From: Myxocyprinus asiaticus
Lineage: Eukaryota; Chordata; Actinopteri; Cypriniformes; Catostomidae
Assembly (NCBI RefSeq): GCF_019703515.2
Contig: NC_059385.1
Coordinates: 35,785,001-35,849,000, forward strand
Reading direction: 5' to 3'
Length of the DNA stretch: 64,000 nt
Each line of letters starts with the position of its first letter. Position 1 is the first letter of the stretch. This document shows, one piece after another, positions 22,126 through 34,443 of this stretch. The position numbers and the translations under genes were made by a program. The notes beneath the pieces are model-generated. The model saw nothing but the letters and a program-made list of their open reading frames with translations, searched no databases and was not told where the DNA came from.

Positions 22126-25100
22126 GTATGGTTCCCATTTGGGTATTTATTGAGGGAACCATTCCAAGATAGCACATGCACATCTTCAAGATGAGTGTTT
22201 CATCTGAAAACATCTCATTCTAATTTTGGATACAATATCTTAAAAAGAGCAGATTTACATAAATATACAGACCTCTCAAAGACATCAGCTGAATGTCCTA
22301 TTGACATCTGAGAGGAAATGTCATTTCAACATATTGCAGATGAGCAAACAATCTAAAAATAAAAATAGAAATCACATCTTCGAGATGTAAACACATCAAA
22401 TAGATGTCTCACTGGGAGATATACCTGTGCTATATGGCATACCATTCTAGAAACCTTTTTTTTTTTTTTAGGTTTTTATTTATTTTTTAACCACAAACTA
22501 CCATTTCCAGAATGTTGCAGGGGGATTTCTTCTAATAAGATCTTATACAGAATGTTCTCTAGTGGTTATATTTATGTTGTATTTTTCATCATAAACTACG
22601 TATAATATAAATGGTAGTCCTAGGTAGGAAAAGTGGTATTGTGTTGGTACCATGGCACTTTTGGAACATACGAGCATGTTTGAGTTAAATAGTCTTACAT
22701 TTAGGATCTAGATTAGTTTTTTTTTTTTTTTTTTACACTTTTATCACATATAGTTATCAGACTATTTATGCTGACATCCTCTGAAAAATCTAGAATCTGA
22801 TGACATCCAAAGGAATCAAGTTCAGCTCATGTCAAGCAGAGACTAAGTCAGAAGCTCTTATGTGGTAGACAATTGGCTTAATCTTGTATTTATTTAAGCT
22901 TGTTTAAAGAGTACAACATGACATCCTTAGAAAGGAGACAATAATGATTTGATATTTTTGGCACTCTTGTGGTCTATTAATGTGGGTTTGAAGCCTTGAA
23001 GGCTCAAGCTCATGTCATGTCACCGAATTATTCTAATTCCGAACTGTCATTGACTTCAGTCTGTGTTTTTGGCAGGATTTCTGCAGAGATTTTTGGCAGT
23101 AATGTCATCATATTCTCTTGGATTACACAAATTCCCCCTCAAATCCACAAACCTAAACCAATAACCCAATAATTTCAGGATTTTTTTAGGCTTGATGGAC
23201 AGTCATCCATGTGTACATAATGCACTTATAGAACATGAGTTTTTAAAGATGGGATGAAGCTTACATGAACATAGTTCTTTTTTAAATTCACACTTCCTGT
23301 TATAATTACTAATGTGTATAATATGCCTGGTATAAAGGGTTTGGGTTAGGTTCTATGTTTTATCTGACATATCACCTTTATTTGCCTTGTTATTTCACCA
23401 GTTGATAACATTATATTTTTTGGTTACTTGGACTTCGATAAACACACTCTACAAACCTCTGAAAGCATTTGACAGGTGGCAATGTGTACTATTCATTTTG
23501 AGGGTGCAGTTTGAAATCAAGTGGAAATACAAAATTGGATTCCTAAAAGTATGACTGGACTGCCTCTCTGAAATTTTCATTGGTCAAAAGATGCCTATGT
23601 CAGAGTGCATTGCAGCGAAAGTTGATATTTTCATACGACACAGCATGCATTTTGCAAACCTTCGCATTTTTCCCTTGACGTACTTGCTGTGCACCATGCT
23701 CACATTGAAATGAATGGATTTGCAGAATTTACTGATGCAGCGTAAATTTTGGTGCTAAAATTTTGCTTTAAGACTGTGGTGTTATGGGAGGCTAAAAAAG
23801 TTGCTGAATGCTGAAATTCAGCATGAGTTTATTCTTTTTCTAATTACATGGAATAATTTTTTATTTTATAAGCTGGAATAGTTATTACACCAAAAACATA
23901 AACACAGTTTTTTTTTTTTGTGTGTGTGTGTGTGAAAGCAAAGGTTTAGGTTAGATAATGTGTATTTTGGCTTTGTGATTGAGCTGCCTTTGTTTGAAGT
24001 TGGCATCAGTTGCCATTGCAAGATCCAATCCTCCAATTCCAAGTATTGCTTCATCAACTTTGTGTGCACCAGTAATGCAGTAAGAAGCTTTGAGATGTTC
24101 ATGAGCTCAGTGTGGTTTTGTATTTTGCTCACTCAAAACTAGTAAAATACATTCAATAGCTTCAGCCATGCCATTGTCTTCAGTTGCTGGAACTTACACC
24201 ATTACAGGACTACACACTAATGACTGTAGAATGTGTATAATAAACACTGGGCTGTTCGTGTTGGCATTTGATGAGGTTAGTGAAGGTCATTAGTGCAGTG
24301 AAATGCCTCGCCAAAATTCAGATGTGTCTGACATCATTTATTCTCAGTATTTGACTCGGCTGATCTCGTTCCAATCCTTCACTTATAAAGCCATTGGATG
24401 TTCTTCTCTCCTTCTGACCTGAGAAAGATGTCTGTCCTCTTTTTGTTTTTCCTTTTGGTATTGTAAAAATGTAAAGCTCTAAATGGACTCTAAATAGCTC
24501 CTCTGGACATTAAATAAAAGAAGAAAAGTGTCTCTGGTCACAGCAAAGCTTTCTTTTGGTTTTTGAAGATGAACAAAAAGCATACATCAAAGTAATACTT
24601 CATAATTGTTTGATTTCAACACTTAACTATGTGACATCATAATAACCATTCTGCCTTGATTTATTTTGTAAAGTGTACCGTATTTACCTTTTTTCCTAGG
24701 TTTCCATATGGGCATTAAGGCGTGGTCACTTTATCTTTGCACGGTGAAATTCCTCAGGTAAAGAAGGCATGTGCGGACATTGAGCATGTGTGAAACCAGC
24801 AAAATCTAATTGCTAAAGCAGACTCTTTTTATTGCTGCACTTTATACTCTGGGAGATTGAAGTTAAAAAGAAACAGCTGCTAAAATAAAATCTTTGTCAG
24901 TTGCGAATATTCAGTGTACGAAGCACCGCCCACAGAGGTGACTGCCAATCCAAGCAACTTCCTGTTGGCCAACATGGCAAATTCACCTGTGAAAGTTCAC
25001 CAAACATGAACTCCACGCAAAATCTACATGGGGGAATTCTTCGCCACCGGAAGTCCATCACGCGAAATTCACTATTGCGCAGATTCCCATCGAGATGACT

Positions 25101-25190
25101 GTATTTCGCCTGCGGAATGTCACCTAACGTAGGTAAATGTGACCGCCCCTTTATTTCTGTTAAGAAGGAAACAGTTGTTGTTATGGCGTA
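22126..25190. other. nrg1 intron sequence, no defined element
   Basis: AT-rich with T-runs (22458-22470, 22719-22735), a GT microsatellite (about 23920-23934), and one GC-richer block at 24900-25145. That block has paired motifs such as 'GGGGGAATTCTTCGCCACCG' and 'ACGCGAAATTCACTATTGCG' but no definable ends. No host exon or transposase is seen. Confidence 0.3.
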
Positions 25191-25197
25191 TGACAAT

Positions 25198-25398
25198 TAA
25201 TCAGCCAGGAGGGGGATAAGGATGAGCCAGAGATGCCAGTGAGAGAGAGAGAGAGAGAGATGCACAAATCTGTGTGTGCGTGTCTTTGGTTGTTTTGCAG
25301 TTTATGTTATTTTTGAGTTCAGTTTGTTTTTAAAGTTTTATGTTGACTGTTCAGCTGGTTCCCGCCTCCTCCTTGCCCATTGTAAGAACCTCGTTACA
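25198..25398 (-). repeat. LTR-like repeat, copy 3 (truncated)
   Basis: Matches 18129-18373 from 'CAGCCAGGAGGGGGATAAGG' through a GA microsatellite (25239-25260) and TGTTGACTGTTCAGCTGGTT to the end CGTTACA at 25398. The distal part that begins TGTGACGAGG in copy 2 is missing. Confidence 0.6.
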
Positions 25399-28290
25399 AT
25401 AATCTAAGCACAAACGCAACATTTTGAGCAGATTTCTCCATTATTTAGTTGGGTACCTGTATTAACTGAGCTTCAGGTGTGTCTGCATGTTGATATCAGA
25501 CACACTGACGAAGATCTGTGAAGTTCTTGTGCATGTATACATAAGCGCTTTTTCAAATATTCCAACTGTACGGTAATTTCCTTTTAAAGTCACACGTAAC
25601 TCTTGTTTTAGAACAGCAGTTGATTGACAGGGGAGGGGAGGTGCTTCGCTGCTGTCCAGGGCACATTCAGGACAGATTAGCATTTGTACCTCAAATGCGA
25701 GGCAAAAATGTGCATTATTGACTACCTCCTTATGTGTTTTTTGTGATCCAATCACAAAACATTTCGCACCACGCATACACCTGTATTTAATGCTGACCAC
25801 TTGTCTAAAATGACTGCTGCAGTAGCAAGCCAATGCTATAGAATGACTTCTGGCGGAAGTCCCACCCACATCCGTTTCAGCAGTAAAGGCCGATTTTGTA
25901 CTTCCGCAGCCTGACGTGCACCTCTTCAGAAATATAACCACATGTTGTGTTAACACAGACCACAACAGCTGTGATTGGTCTGCTTTGTATCAGAGACCAT
26001 CCCCCAGGATGACAAAAAAGATATCTTAGGTAGTGGCATATTTTTTTCAGGATTGTTTTAAGATCTATGCATCATTTCCACTGATCAGTGATTGTGTCGC
26101 ATTGTGTTTGGACTCGTTTCATTTTATCGGGAGCATCTGCTGCTTTTTATATTCTGTTTATGAAGTTACAAGCAAAAACGTGACAAAAGTATTAAGATTG
26201 TGGCTGTTGCCGTCTATTATTATGATGTGCAAAACAACAGAATAGTTAATGGGAAAAAGTTGAAAGGATGATTTTAAAGACAAGTAATTTGCTTTTAGTT
26301 AAATGCTTATTTAATGAATCTTTTTTTTTTTTTTTAAATTTTAATAATGGCAAAGAAATTGATTTTAAAGGCTTTCATCCCCGAGGGTAGTTCTAATTTC
26401 ATCCTCCGGTCAGATAATTACATTTTTCATTTTCTTTATTGAAACAAATTGATTTACAATTGACTATTGGAGAAAGTGTTATTGAATGGACCTTGTGTCA
26501 GGCAGATGCCATTTGAAATGTATGATAAAAGTAGACTAGGGGAAAACACAAAATCTATATTAAATTACATTTGAATATAGATATTTCTTATCACAGCACT
26601 GACTTGTATTCATATTGATTTGACATTCAATGGAAACTGCGTTATTGTGATTTAAAGTGTTTGCATGTTATAAAGTCATCACTGTTCATTCATTTGAGAA
26701 ATTAACCAATGTTGTTTCACATTGTAGTGCGATTTAACATGGCAGTCGCTGCTGTTGTGAATTTTGCTTAATAATGTAATTGTTTTACAGCAGTGAATAA
26801 TATCAGTCACAAAAAAAGTTAATAGTTCAATGAAAAACATGCATCACATCATAGGTTTCTACACACAAATGAATGTTTATTTATAATCTTTTTGTTAGAA
26901 TTAAAATCCTATTGCATAAATAAATTGTAAAGGGTACCAGAGAAGTTAATTTGCTGTTTTTTGACTGTATGCTAATGATAATTGAAATGAAAGACCACAC
27001 ATGAGCTGGATATAAGACAAATGAATATGAAAGATGAAGTTAAGTCAGGGCACATGTATTACAGAGATAGCCCAGTCATAATCCCATGTCCTTTCACAGA
27101 TTATCCCATAATCCCATCTTTATTCTGCATTCAAATGGCCCACATTTAACATGAGCTCCTAGAAAACCAAAAGTGTGAAGCCTTGCAGTTTTGGGATGTT
27201 ACTTGCTATCTAATTGCAATTGCGAATGTACTGCTGGAATGGTTAGTGTCAGAATAGAAAATGAACTAATAATGCATTGATTTTCCTATAGCAGGTCTGT
27301 GTGTCCCTTTTGTAGTGACACATTCAGTTGGTTTAATACAAGTGTATTAATCATTTGCAAATATCACATTATTACAACTATTGTATTTTAATAAATATAA
27401 CTGGCCTTTTTCACTACCATTGAAGAGTGGTAGTTTAATGTTTGTATTTCATTAATATGATGAAAAGAGCTTACAGCAAGAAGGGTTAAAATCACCTAAA
27501 GGTTCACAATGGCTTTTCGGAATGAGACAAATGTTTCTTTCAGTCTGATCATGAAACAAATCCAATTTGGAGATGTTCAATAAACCCATGATGCCACATA
27601 TTGGTGCCATAGTCGGTTTGTTTGAACAATGCATCATATCAAGCAGTGGTAAAGTATATTCTTAATCAGTAAAGCCCTGTGATTTAATTTTTGGAGATTA
27701 TTGAGAGATTTAATTTTTGGAGATATGCCAGGATGCCTAGACTTTTTGTTATGATCGATATTAACACAATATCAACAGTAACTGTTGGTGAAATTTTGGC
27801 TTTTTGTAAATATTTTAAAAAGCCACAAAATAGTCATCAACATGCACTCTAAGGAGCCATTCACACAGGATGCATTCTTGCATTCAAAAACAACTGGACG
27901 CAGCACAGAGGAATGGAATACAACACTAGGGGTCTGGAGACACATTTTTAAAAGTTTAATTTCTTTTTACTTTACATCATCTTAAAAAAGTGGGGCTTAT
28001 GCCATGAGACGCTGAAAAAAACAGATGTATTACAACAGTCAAAGACGTCTGTCTAATGCATTTTTACACAGACCAACAATTTAAAAAAGTAGTGCAGATG
28101 TGCAGATGGACACGAACGTGTCCTGTGGGAAAGGCCCCTATGAGTAACAGATACCTTTTTGATTGTTTTTTATTATTTGAATACAGCATAGCAAGCTAAG
28201 ATAGCCATTGTGTAGGAGAAAAATGACTTGGCGATTTCTATGGGAAACTCTCAAGGTTGTTGTTACTCTTTTGGCAGTGAGAGTCATATG
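25399..28290. other. nrg1 intron sequence, no defined element
   Basis: Largely unique-looking, AT-rich. 26290-27640 has no repeat that I recognise. Around 27840-28140 'GGAGCCATTCACACAGGATG' and 'GTCAAAGACGTCTGTCTAAT' hint at a hAT-like relic related to 136-600 and 16369-17120, but alignment by eye is poor. Confidence 0.3.
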
Positions 28291-28296
28291 AGATAT

Positions 28297-28450
28297 GTAT
28301 CAGTTCCAAGTCTTGCCTTTTGGACTGACAAATGCTCCATCCGCATTTCAAAGAACTGGTCTTCTGTGGCCTGCATGGAAAGCATGTGTCATTTGCCTTG
28401 ATGTGCTAGTGTTCTGTTGAAACTTCATAGACCAAGTCCATCAATTAATT
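28297..28450 (+). pseudogene. Ty3/gypsy reverse transcriptase relic
   Basis: The + strand encodes YQFQVLPFGLTNAPSAFQR at 28297-28353, the hallmark of gypsy-type reverse transcriptase (usually Y.F.VMPFGLTNAPATFQ). It is followed by LWPAWKACVICLDVLVF, which stands where the YLDD active site should be and is degraded (CLDV). No long frame survives on either side. Probably the internal part of the same insertion as the LTR-like end at 29572-29803. Confidence 0.75.
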
Positions 28451-29149
28451 GCTTCTTCTCTGCTGGTCTCAAACTAAAGGTTCATTTTTTTTATTTTGAA
28501 CGACAATGAATGCCTTTAACAAGAATAAGCTTTGGCAAATAGACAGCTTGAGTCAGTGCAAGCACAAACACAGGTCAAACAGTAGTATTGCATTGCATTT
28601 GTAAGCCACAATCTATGCTAAAAAGAAATTGCCATGAAATATCCAGTATTTGTGGGCCATTGAGACTGTGGTTAGTTTGACATTAACCTCTCACAAATCT
28701 CACTCACACAGATCATTGCAATAATAGCCAAGCCTTTGTGGCAGGTAAAAAAGTACGAATAGAGGTCATCATTTCCAGATATCCGGGATAAGTCATGCAT
28801 GGATTTCTCCTTTACCTGATTCATTCACCCATTTACCAGAGTGTAACAATTACCCAAATATTCACAGGTTGTGGGATCACTCTCTGCTACAATATAGTTG
28901 CTGGTGCCCAGTTCTTCAATAACAACCAATTTGCTCATTAATGTCTCAACTCTATCCAATCACTTGGATACAAAGAACTGTTAAGACTGAATCTACAAAA
29001 GGTCTGTTGGCCCTCTATTGAAAATGATGTTACAGTCAATAAAAGGTTCAAGACTTGCACAAGCCAAGTTTGCCAGGTTATTTGCAGAGCAACTTAAACC
29101 ACTGTCTATCCCCAGACTTTAATGGTCTCATCTTATGTGTCCACTAAGG

Positions 29150-29571
29150 TGTGGTCACTTTATCTCCCGAGGGGAGACGCTACCCTTCTGGCTGTTCTGT
29201 CAGCCAGTGGTCCACCCCGCCTCCTGCGAACCTGGGGGAGAGACGAGGGGAGGCGTGGGGAGAGGGAAAGGGGGAGCAGAGACACACAGAAAGAGAGAGA
29301 GAACTTGCTCGCCGGCTCCCGGATGCACTGTCGCCCGGTTCTCAACCGCTCCTCCGTCCTCTGGTGGATGCCAGCTTGCTCCTCCCCCGGCGGATGGCAG
29401 CGAGTCCTCCAGCCCCTGGCAGACAGAACCGCTCCTCCTCCTCCAGCTCTCAGCGACTGGCAGTGACCCCTCCGTCCCCAGGCAGATGGCCGCGGCTGCT
29501 CCCCTGGCGGATGACAGCAGCGAGAACTCCGCAACAGTGCATCTCTCCTCCCTCCCAGGTTTCGGCACCAC
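29150..29571 (+). repeat. GC-rich internal region next to an LTR-like end
   Basis: Abrupt change from AT-rich intron to GC-rich sequence. It has a purine-rich stretch (about 29229-29311) and imperfect repeats built on GGCGGATGGCAGCGAGTCCT, GGCAGATGGCCGCGGCTGCT and GGCGGATGACAGCAGCGAGA. Four overlapping long frames on both strands exist only because GC-rich DNA has few stops; none has protein-like composition. Its position directly before the LTR-like repeat suggests the 3' internal region of a gypsy element. Confidence 0.5.
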
Positions 29572-29803
29572 TGTAACACATAAAGGACGGGCAGGGAGGA
29601 GGCGGGAACCGGCTGAACAGTAAACATAAACTTTAATGGTAAACTTAAAGCCAACATAAACAAATGTGCAGCACGGCCAGGTGCATCTCCCTCTCTCGAA
29701 CCAGCATCTCTGGCCGCCCCTTTATCTCGTTCTTCCGCTGATCAGCTGATTCAGTACCGGCCATGCTCCATCACGGCCCAGCCATGCCCTCCTCCTTGTC
29801 ACA
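29572..29803 (+). repeat. LTR-like repeat, copy 4, possible 3' LTR
   Basis: Begins TGTAACACATAAAGGACGGG and ends CCTCCTTGTCACA, colinear with 15956-16208. It lies downstream of gypsy reverse transcriptase remains in the same orientation, as a 3' LTR would. No matching 5' LTR is seen within 1.5 kb upstream of 28297. Confidence 0.6.
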
Positions 29804-31165
29804 GTCCGGTTGTCCAGGACAAGTGGATTTTTGAAAGGGCAAGTGAAAGACAATTTTAAAACGTAAATTACAGAAAAATAACTGGCTATATTTGTGATAG
29901 CCTAGGCCTATGTCACTTATTAGAAAGTTCATATTCTTATTCTGCAGTTGAAAGTAATCCAATTTTATAATTTGTTAGCGATCTAGTAACAGCTGCGCCC
30001 TGTTTGATTGACAGGCGGCGTATGTGTGTGTACTGAACATGCTCGTGTGTTCCGAAAATGCTTGCGCTAATGTGCACCTGAATGGTCAAATACATTTAAA
30101 ATTTCAGCCAAAATGTACATCTTGGTGAGGTATTCATGTAAACACAGAGAATGATGTCTAAAGTGAACGTAAACAGCGGAGAAAAAGCGGAATTGTATCA
30201 AAATGTCGGTAATTGGACCTGCTGCTGTCTAGTGAGTCATTATAATAATCAAACAACCATAATAATTCTAATCATACAGTGAAGACCTGTAGTAGTTATG
30301 TTACATTTAATTCTGAATGTTTACTTGAATACTTGAAAGCCTACTGCTGTTAAAAACTTTTAAAGCTGTTAAAAGCATTTCATTTTCTTAATTTGTATTT
30401 TTTGTTCTATTATTTTTAATCTATTTCTATTCATTGCTGTTTTTAGTGTTATTACTGACTGTTTACTAGTCTTGAATAATTACTTAAGAACTTGAAACCA
30501 TTCTTCCATAATTAAAATATTAATTAGTGTTATTATTTGTTATGGTTTTGAAGCTGGTATTGAGAATCTTCAAATTTCACTACCGACTACTGAAATTTTG
30601 GTATTGTGATAATAAATAGCCTTTATTGTACATGGTCGATCTTGCTGCAATAACATGATGAAAAAGTAGATCTCATTACAAAGTGTGAGCACCCCTGCTG
30701 TAAATGCTGGTGATGGAGGCTTTCCTTTATTTGACTACCATACATAACATAAAATAATTATCATATGACAACAGCCTCCTCCCCTACCCAGTGCAGTTTA
30801 CATTTCAAGTTCAAGGAAATCCACTGTTAAAAAGACAAGTTTTTTTTTTAAGTTAAAAAAAATGCATGATGTTTCCAAAGTCAATGAGTAATCGTGTTAA
30901 ATAATCGTGATCTCAATATTGACCAAAATAATCATAATTATGATTTTTGCCATAATCGAGCAGCCCTAATTCTTACCCACTTTTAAAAAGGGTCAGTAAG
31001 TATTGTTAGATTCTAAACAAGAATTCAATTAATTTTATACCTTGTCTTGATTTCACTGATTATGTTGAAATCAGTCCTGTTTATTTGAATTCAATCATTT
31101 GTTTTACTTCTTAGAGTGGTTAATTTAAGTTAAACTTTTTTTTTTCATATTTGTTCTGCGTAAAA
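29804..31165. other. nrg1 intron, old hAT-like remains
   Basis: Near the end, 'AATAATCATAATTATGATTT' and 'GCCATAATCGAGCAGCCCTA' (30960) look like the terminus of a common fish hAT family. The other end cannot be placed. No coding signature. Confidence 0.35.
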
Positions 31166-31361
31166 CCGTGTTTCCCAGCCCTGTTCCTGGTGGCACTCTA
31201 ACAGTAAACATTTGGAATATCTCCCTGATCTGACGCATCCATTTCGGGTCTTGGGGAAGTCTACTAACAGGCTGATGACTTGAATCAGGGGTGTAAGATT
31301 AAGAAGACATCGAAAGAATGTACTGTTAGTATGCCTCCAGAAACAGTGTTGGGAAACACTG
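31166..31361. mobile_element. hAT-type MITE, 196 bases
   Basis: Ends are CCGTGTTTCCCAGCCCTGTT (31166 on) and its near-complement, finishing GTGTTGGGAAACACTG at 31361. The inner arms also pair: CTGGTGGCACTCTAACAGTA against CTGTTAGTATGCCTCCAGAA. The flanks GCGTAAAA (31158-31165) and GTGAAAAA (31362-31369) agree at six of eight positions, as expected for a decayed 8-base hAT target duplication. Confidence 0.75.
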
Positions 31362-32464
31362 GTGAAAAAATTGATTAATTGTGATAAATGTCTTGAGGGA
31401 AAGAAGGATTATCTGCTTAATGTGTTACACTTGCTATCATGTTGGCAATTCAGTAATATATTAAAAGGAGTTCAATTGCCTGTCAAGAGTTTAAGTCAAA
31501 TCCCATTCTAACTAGTAATATTGTAGGCCCTCATGGGTCCAATTGATGGCAAGCTAGTCTTTTGGAAAAGTATATTACTATTGCTCTCTCATGTCTCATC
31601 TTCCTGTACCAGTTTATTTTATTTATTTTATTTTACCAGACAATCCCTTAAGAACAAGATACTTATTTACATTGTGGGCCTGCCAGAATAATATTGTCCT
31701 CTTGAAGGATGGAAGGGGACAATGTCCTCTTGCCAGGCCATCATTTAAAAAAAGTTTATTCCCTATAACATGTTCCTTAAGCACACACCTGTCCCAGGAA
31801 CTGCTGGTTGAAATCTGGGCTTTGAATGACTGGATGTAAAGAAAGTTGGGACCACAGGGTTGAGAAGACTTTCTGAGTCGTTTGAGCAGACACTGAACCC
31901 CATGATATTCTAGGGGGATTTTCCCTGTAATAAGTGTACTGTAAGTCACTATGGATAAAAGCTTGTGGTAAATTACTTTTTGCTTACATGATGGTCAGAT
32001 GTCAAAGCTGCAGTATAGACACAAACAGTGCAATAAATTGCTGATAGCAACTGAGGATACCACACTAATAGCTCTTCTAAATTGGGCTGGGTATTGATAC
32101 AGATTGATACAATATAATGATTTAGGCCAATACAAATAATAGAGCGATTTACATAAATCCTAATTATTTAACATGTTTCCTTTTACAGTAAGGAATTGTT
32201 CTCAGATGCAGTGTTGACGTTTTCAAGTTTGGATTAGAACGTTTGGTCAGTCAAAAATCAAACTTTGTATAAATAAAGCTTTAATTGAATAAAAATAGGC
32301 ATCTTGTGTTTTTTGTTTTTTTTAAGCTGTACTCCACTTATAATTTATTATTGTTATTGATAATCGATTTTCATTTGTTAACGATTGTCGATTAAAGACG
32401 TTTCTTAAAATTTGCTACCCTAATATTTATTGTTCACATGCATAATTTGTACTTTTTACAAGTA

Positions 32465-34047
32465 CAGGTGCATCTCAATAAATTAGAATGTCGTGGAAAA
32501 GTTCATTTATTTCAGTAATTCAACTCAAATTGTGAAACTCGTATTAAATAAATTCAATGCACACAGACTGAAGTAGTTTAAGTCTTTGGTTCTTTTAATT
32601 GTGATGATTTTGGCTCACATTTAACAAAAACCCACCAATTCACTATCTCAAAAAATTAGAATACATCATAAGACCAATAAAAAAAACATTTTTAGTGAAT
32701 TGTTGGCCTTCTGGAAAGTATGTTCATTTACTGTATATGTACTCAATACTTGGTAGGGGCTCCTTTTGCTTTAATTACTGCCTCAATTCGGCGTGGCATG
32801 GAGGTGATCAGTTTGTGGCACTGCTGAGGTGGTATGGAAGCCCAGGTTTCTTTGACAGTGGCCTTCAGCTCATCTGCATTTTTTGGTCTCTTGTTTCTCA
32901 TTTTCCTCTTGACAATACCCCATAGATTCTCTATGGGGTTCAGGTCTGGTGAGTTTGCTGGCCAGTCAAGCACACCAACACCATGGTCATTTAACCAACT
33001 TTTGGTGCTTTTGGCAGTGTGGGCAGGTGCCAAATCCTGCTGGAAAATGAAATCAGCATCTTTAAAAAGCTGGTCAGCAGAAGGAAGCATGAAGTGCTCC
33101 AAAATTTCTTGGTAAACGGGTGCAGTGACTTTGGTTTTCAAAAAACACAATGGACCAACACCAGCAGATGACATTGCACCCCAAATCATCACAGACTGTG
33201 GAAACTTAACACTGGACTTCAAGCAACTTGGGCTATGAGCTTCTCCACCCTTCCTCCAGACTCTAGGACCTTGGTTTCCAAATGAAATACAAAACTTGCT
33301 CTCATCTGAAAAGAGGACTTTGGACCACTGGGCAACAGTCCAGTTCTTCTTCTCCTTAGCCCAGGTAAGATGCCTCTGACGTTGTCTGTGGTTCAGGAGT
33401 GGCTTAACAAGAGGAATACGACAGCTGTAGCCAAATTCCTTGACACGTCTGTGTGTGGTGGCTCTTGATGCCTTGACCCCAGCCTCAGTCCATTCCTTGT
33501 GAAGTTCACCCAAATTCTTGAATCGATTTTGCTTGACAATCCTCATAAGGCTGCGGTTCTCTCGGTTGGTTGTGCATCTTTTTCTTCCACACGTTTTCCT
33601 TCCACTCAACTTTCTGTTAACATGCTTGGATACAGCACTCTGTGAACAGCCAGCTTCTTTGGCAATGAATGTTTGTGGCTTACCCTCCTTGTGAAGGGTG
33701 TCATTGATTGTCTTCTGGACAACTGTCAGATCAGCAGTCTTCCCCATGATTGTATAGCCTAGTGAACCAAACTGAGAGACCATTTTGAAGGCTCAGGAAA
33801 CCTTTTGCAGGTGTTTTGAGTTGATTAGCTGATTGGCATGTCACCATATTCTAATTTTTTGAGATAGTGAATTGGTGGGTTTTTGTTAAATGTGAGCCAA
33901 AATCATCACAATTAAAAGAACCAAAGACTTAAACTACTTCAGTCTGTGTGCATTGAATTTATTTAATACACAAGTTTCACAATTTGAGTTGAATTACTGA
34001 AATAAATGAACTTTTCCACGACATTCTAATTTATTGAGATGCACCTG
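32465..34047 (-). mobile_element. Complete Tc1-like transposon with intact transposase
   Basis: 1583 bases, flanked by the TA dinucleotide (32463-32464 and 34048-34049). Terminal inverted repeats of about 200 bases (32465-32663 and 33847-34047) begin CAGGTGCATCTCAATAAATT. By eye they differ by one substitution and one 2-base indel near 32540, which implies recent insertion. The only gene is a transposase on the - strand, antisense to nrg1. Confidence 0.93.
32743..33783 (-). CDS. Tc1-like transposase, intact, DD34E
   Basis: Cut-and-paste DNA transposase acting in the nucleus on its own terminal repeats. The 346-residue frame is uninterrupted. The N-terminal half (about 20-120) is a paired-like HTH region (TFIAKEAGCSQSAVSKHVNR, then SRATTHRRVKEFGYSCR) with the basic linker GRKTCGRKRC (61-70). 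The catalytic triad is complete: D160 in LFSDESKF, D250 in FIFQQDLAPAHT and E285 in [11 protein letters not shown], with 34 residues between D250 and E285. The length equals that of active Tc1 enzymes. An alternative start at residue 13 (MGKTADL, 33747) resembles the usual Tc1 start better than the first ATG. Whether it is expressed cannot be told. Confidence 0.93.
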   Translation of the reverse strand: MVSQFGSLGYTIMGKTADLTVVQKTINDTLHKEGKPQTFIAKEAGCSQSAVSKHVNRKLSGRKTCGRKRCTTNRENRSLMRIVKQNRFKNLGELHKEWTEAGVKASRATTHRRVKEFGYSCRIPLVKPLLNHRQRQRHLTWAKEKKNWTVAQWSKVLFSDESKFCISFGNQGPRVWRKGGEAHSPSCLKSSVKFPQSVMIWGAMSSAGVGPLCFLKTKVTAPVYQEILEHFMLPSADQLFKDADFIFQQDLAPAHTAKSTKSWLNDHGVGVLDWPANSPDLNPIENLWGIVKRKMRNKRPKNADELKATVKETWASIPPQQCHKLITSMPRRIEAVIKAKGAPTKY

Positions 34048-34443
34048 TATATACATTAATTTGTAGAACAAGTGAACAAACGGTACTGTCTCTTAGCGGC
34101 AGTTCAGCGAGCGTCACAGAAGTGTTTCGGTTGAGCACATTAACGAGAGCTTCTTTATTGCATCTGTGCGATGTGTCATTAGAATTACATGTTTATTTTT
34201 TGTCATTTTTTATCAACATCTGATTGTAAAAAACAGAAAGGATATTAAGAGAGATATTATTCAATGAAAAATGGATTCCATGGATCTCGTCTTTGGCCCA
34301 TACCTGCCAACATTCCTGATTTTACCGGGTTTCTCACGTTTTTCCATCCCTCCTCCCGCTGTACCCCCGATTTACAATTTCTCCCGATAAACTTGATTTT
34401 TCGCATCCACTTTTTGCTCATGAGAATATATTAGACCTCCAGC

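Noticed and set aside
29122..29663. Several 110-170-codon frames on both strands in the GC-rich block
   Set aside because: Three + frames and two - frames are open at once over the same bases, which reflects GC richness. Pro/Arg/Ser-rich composition and no known domain.
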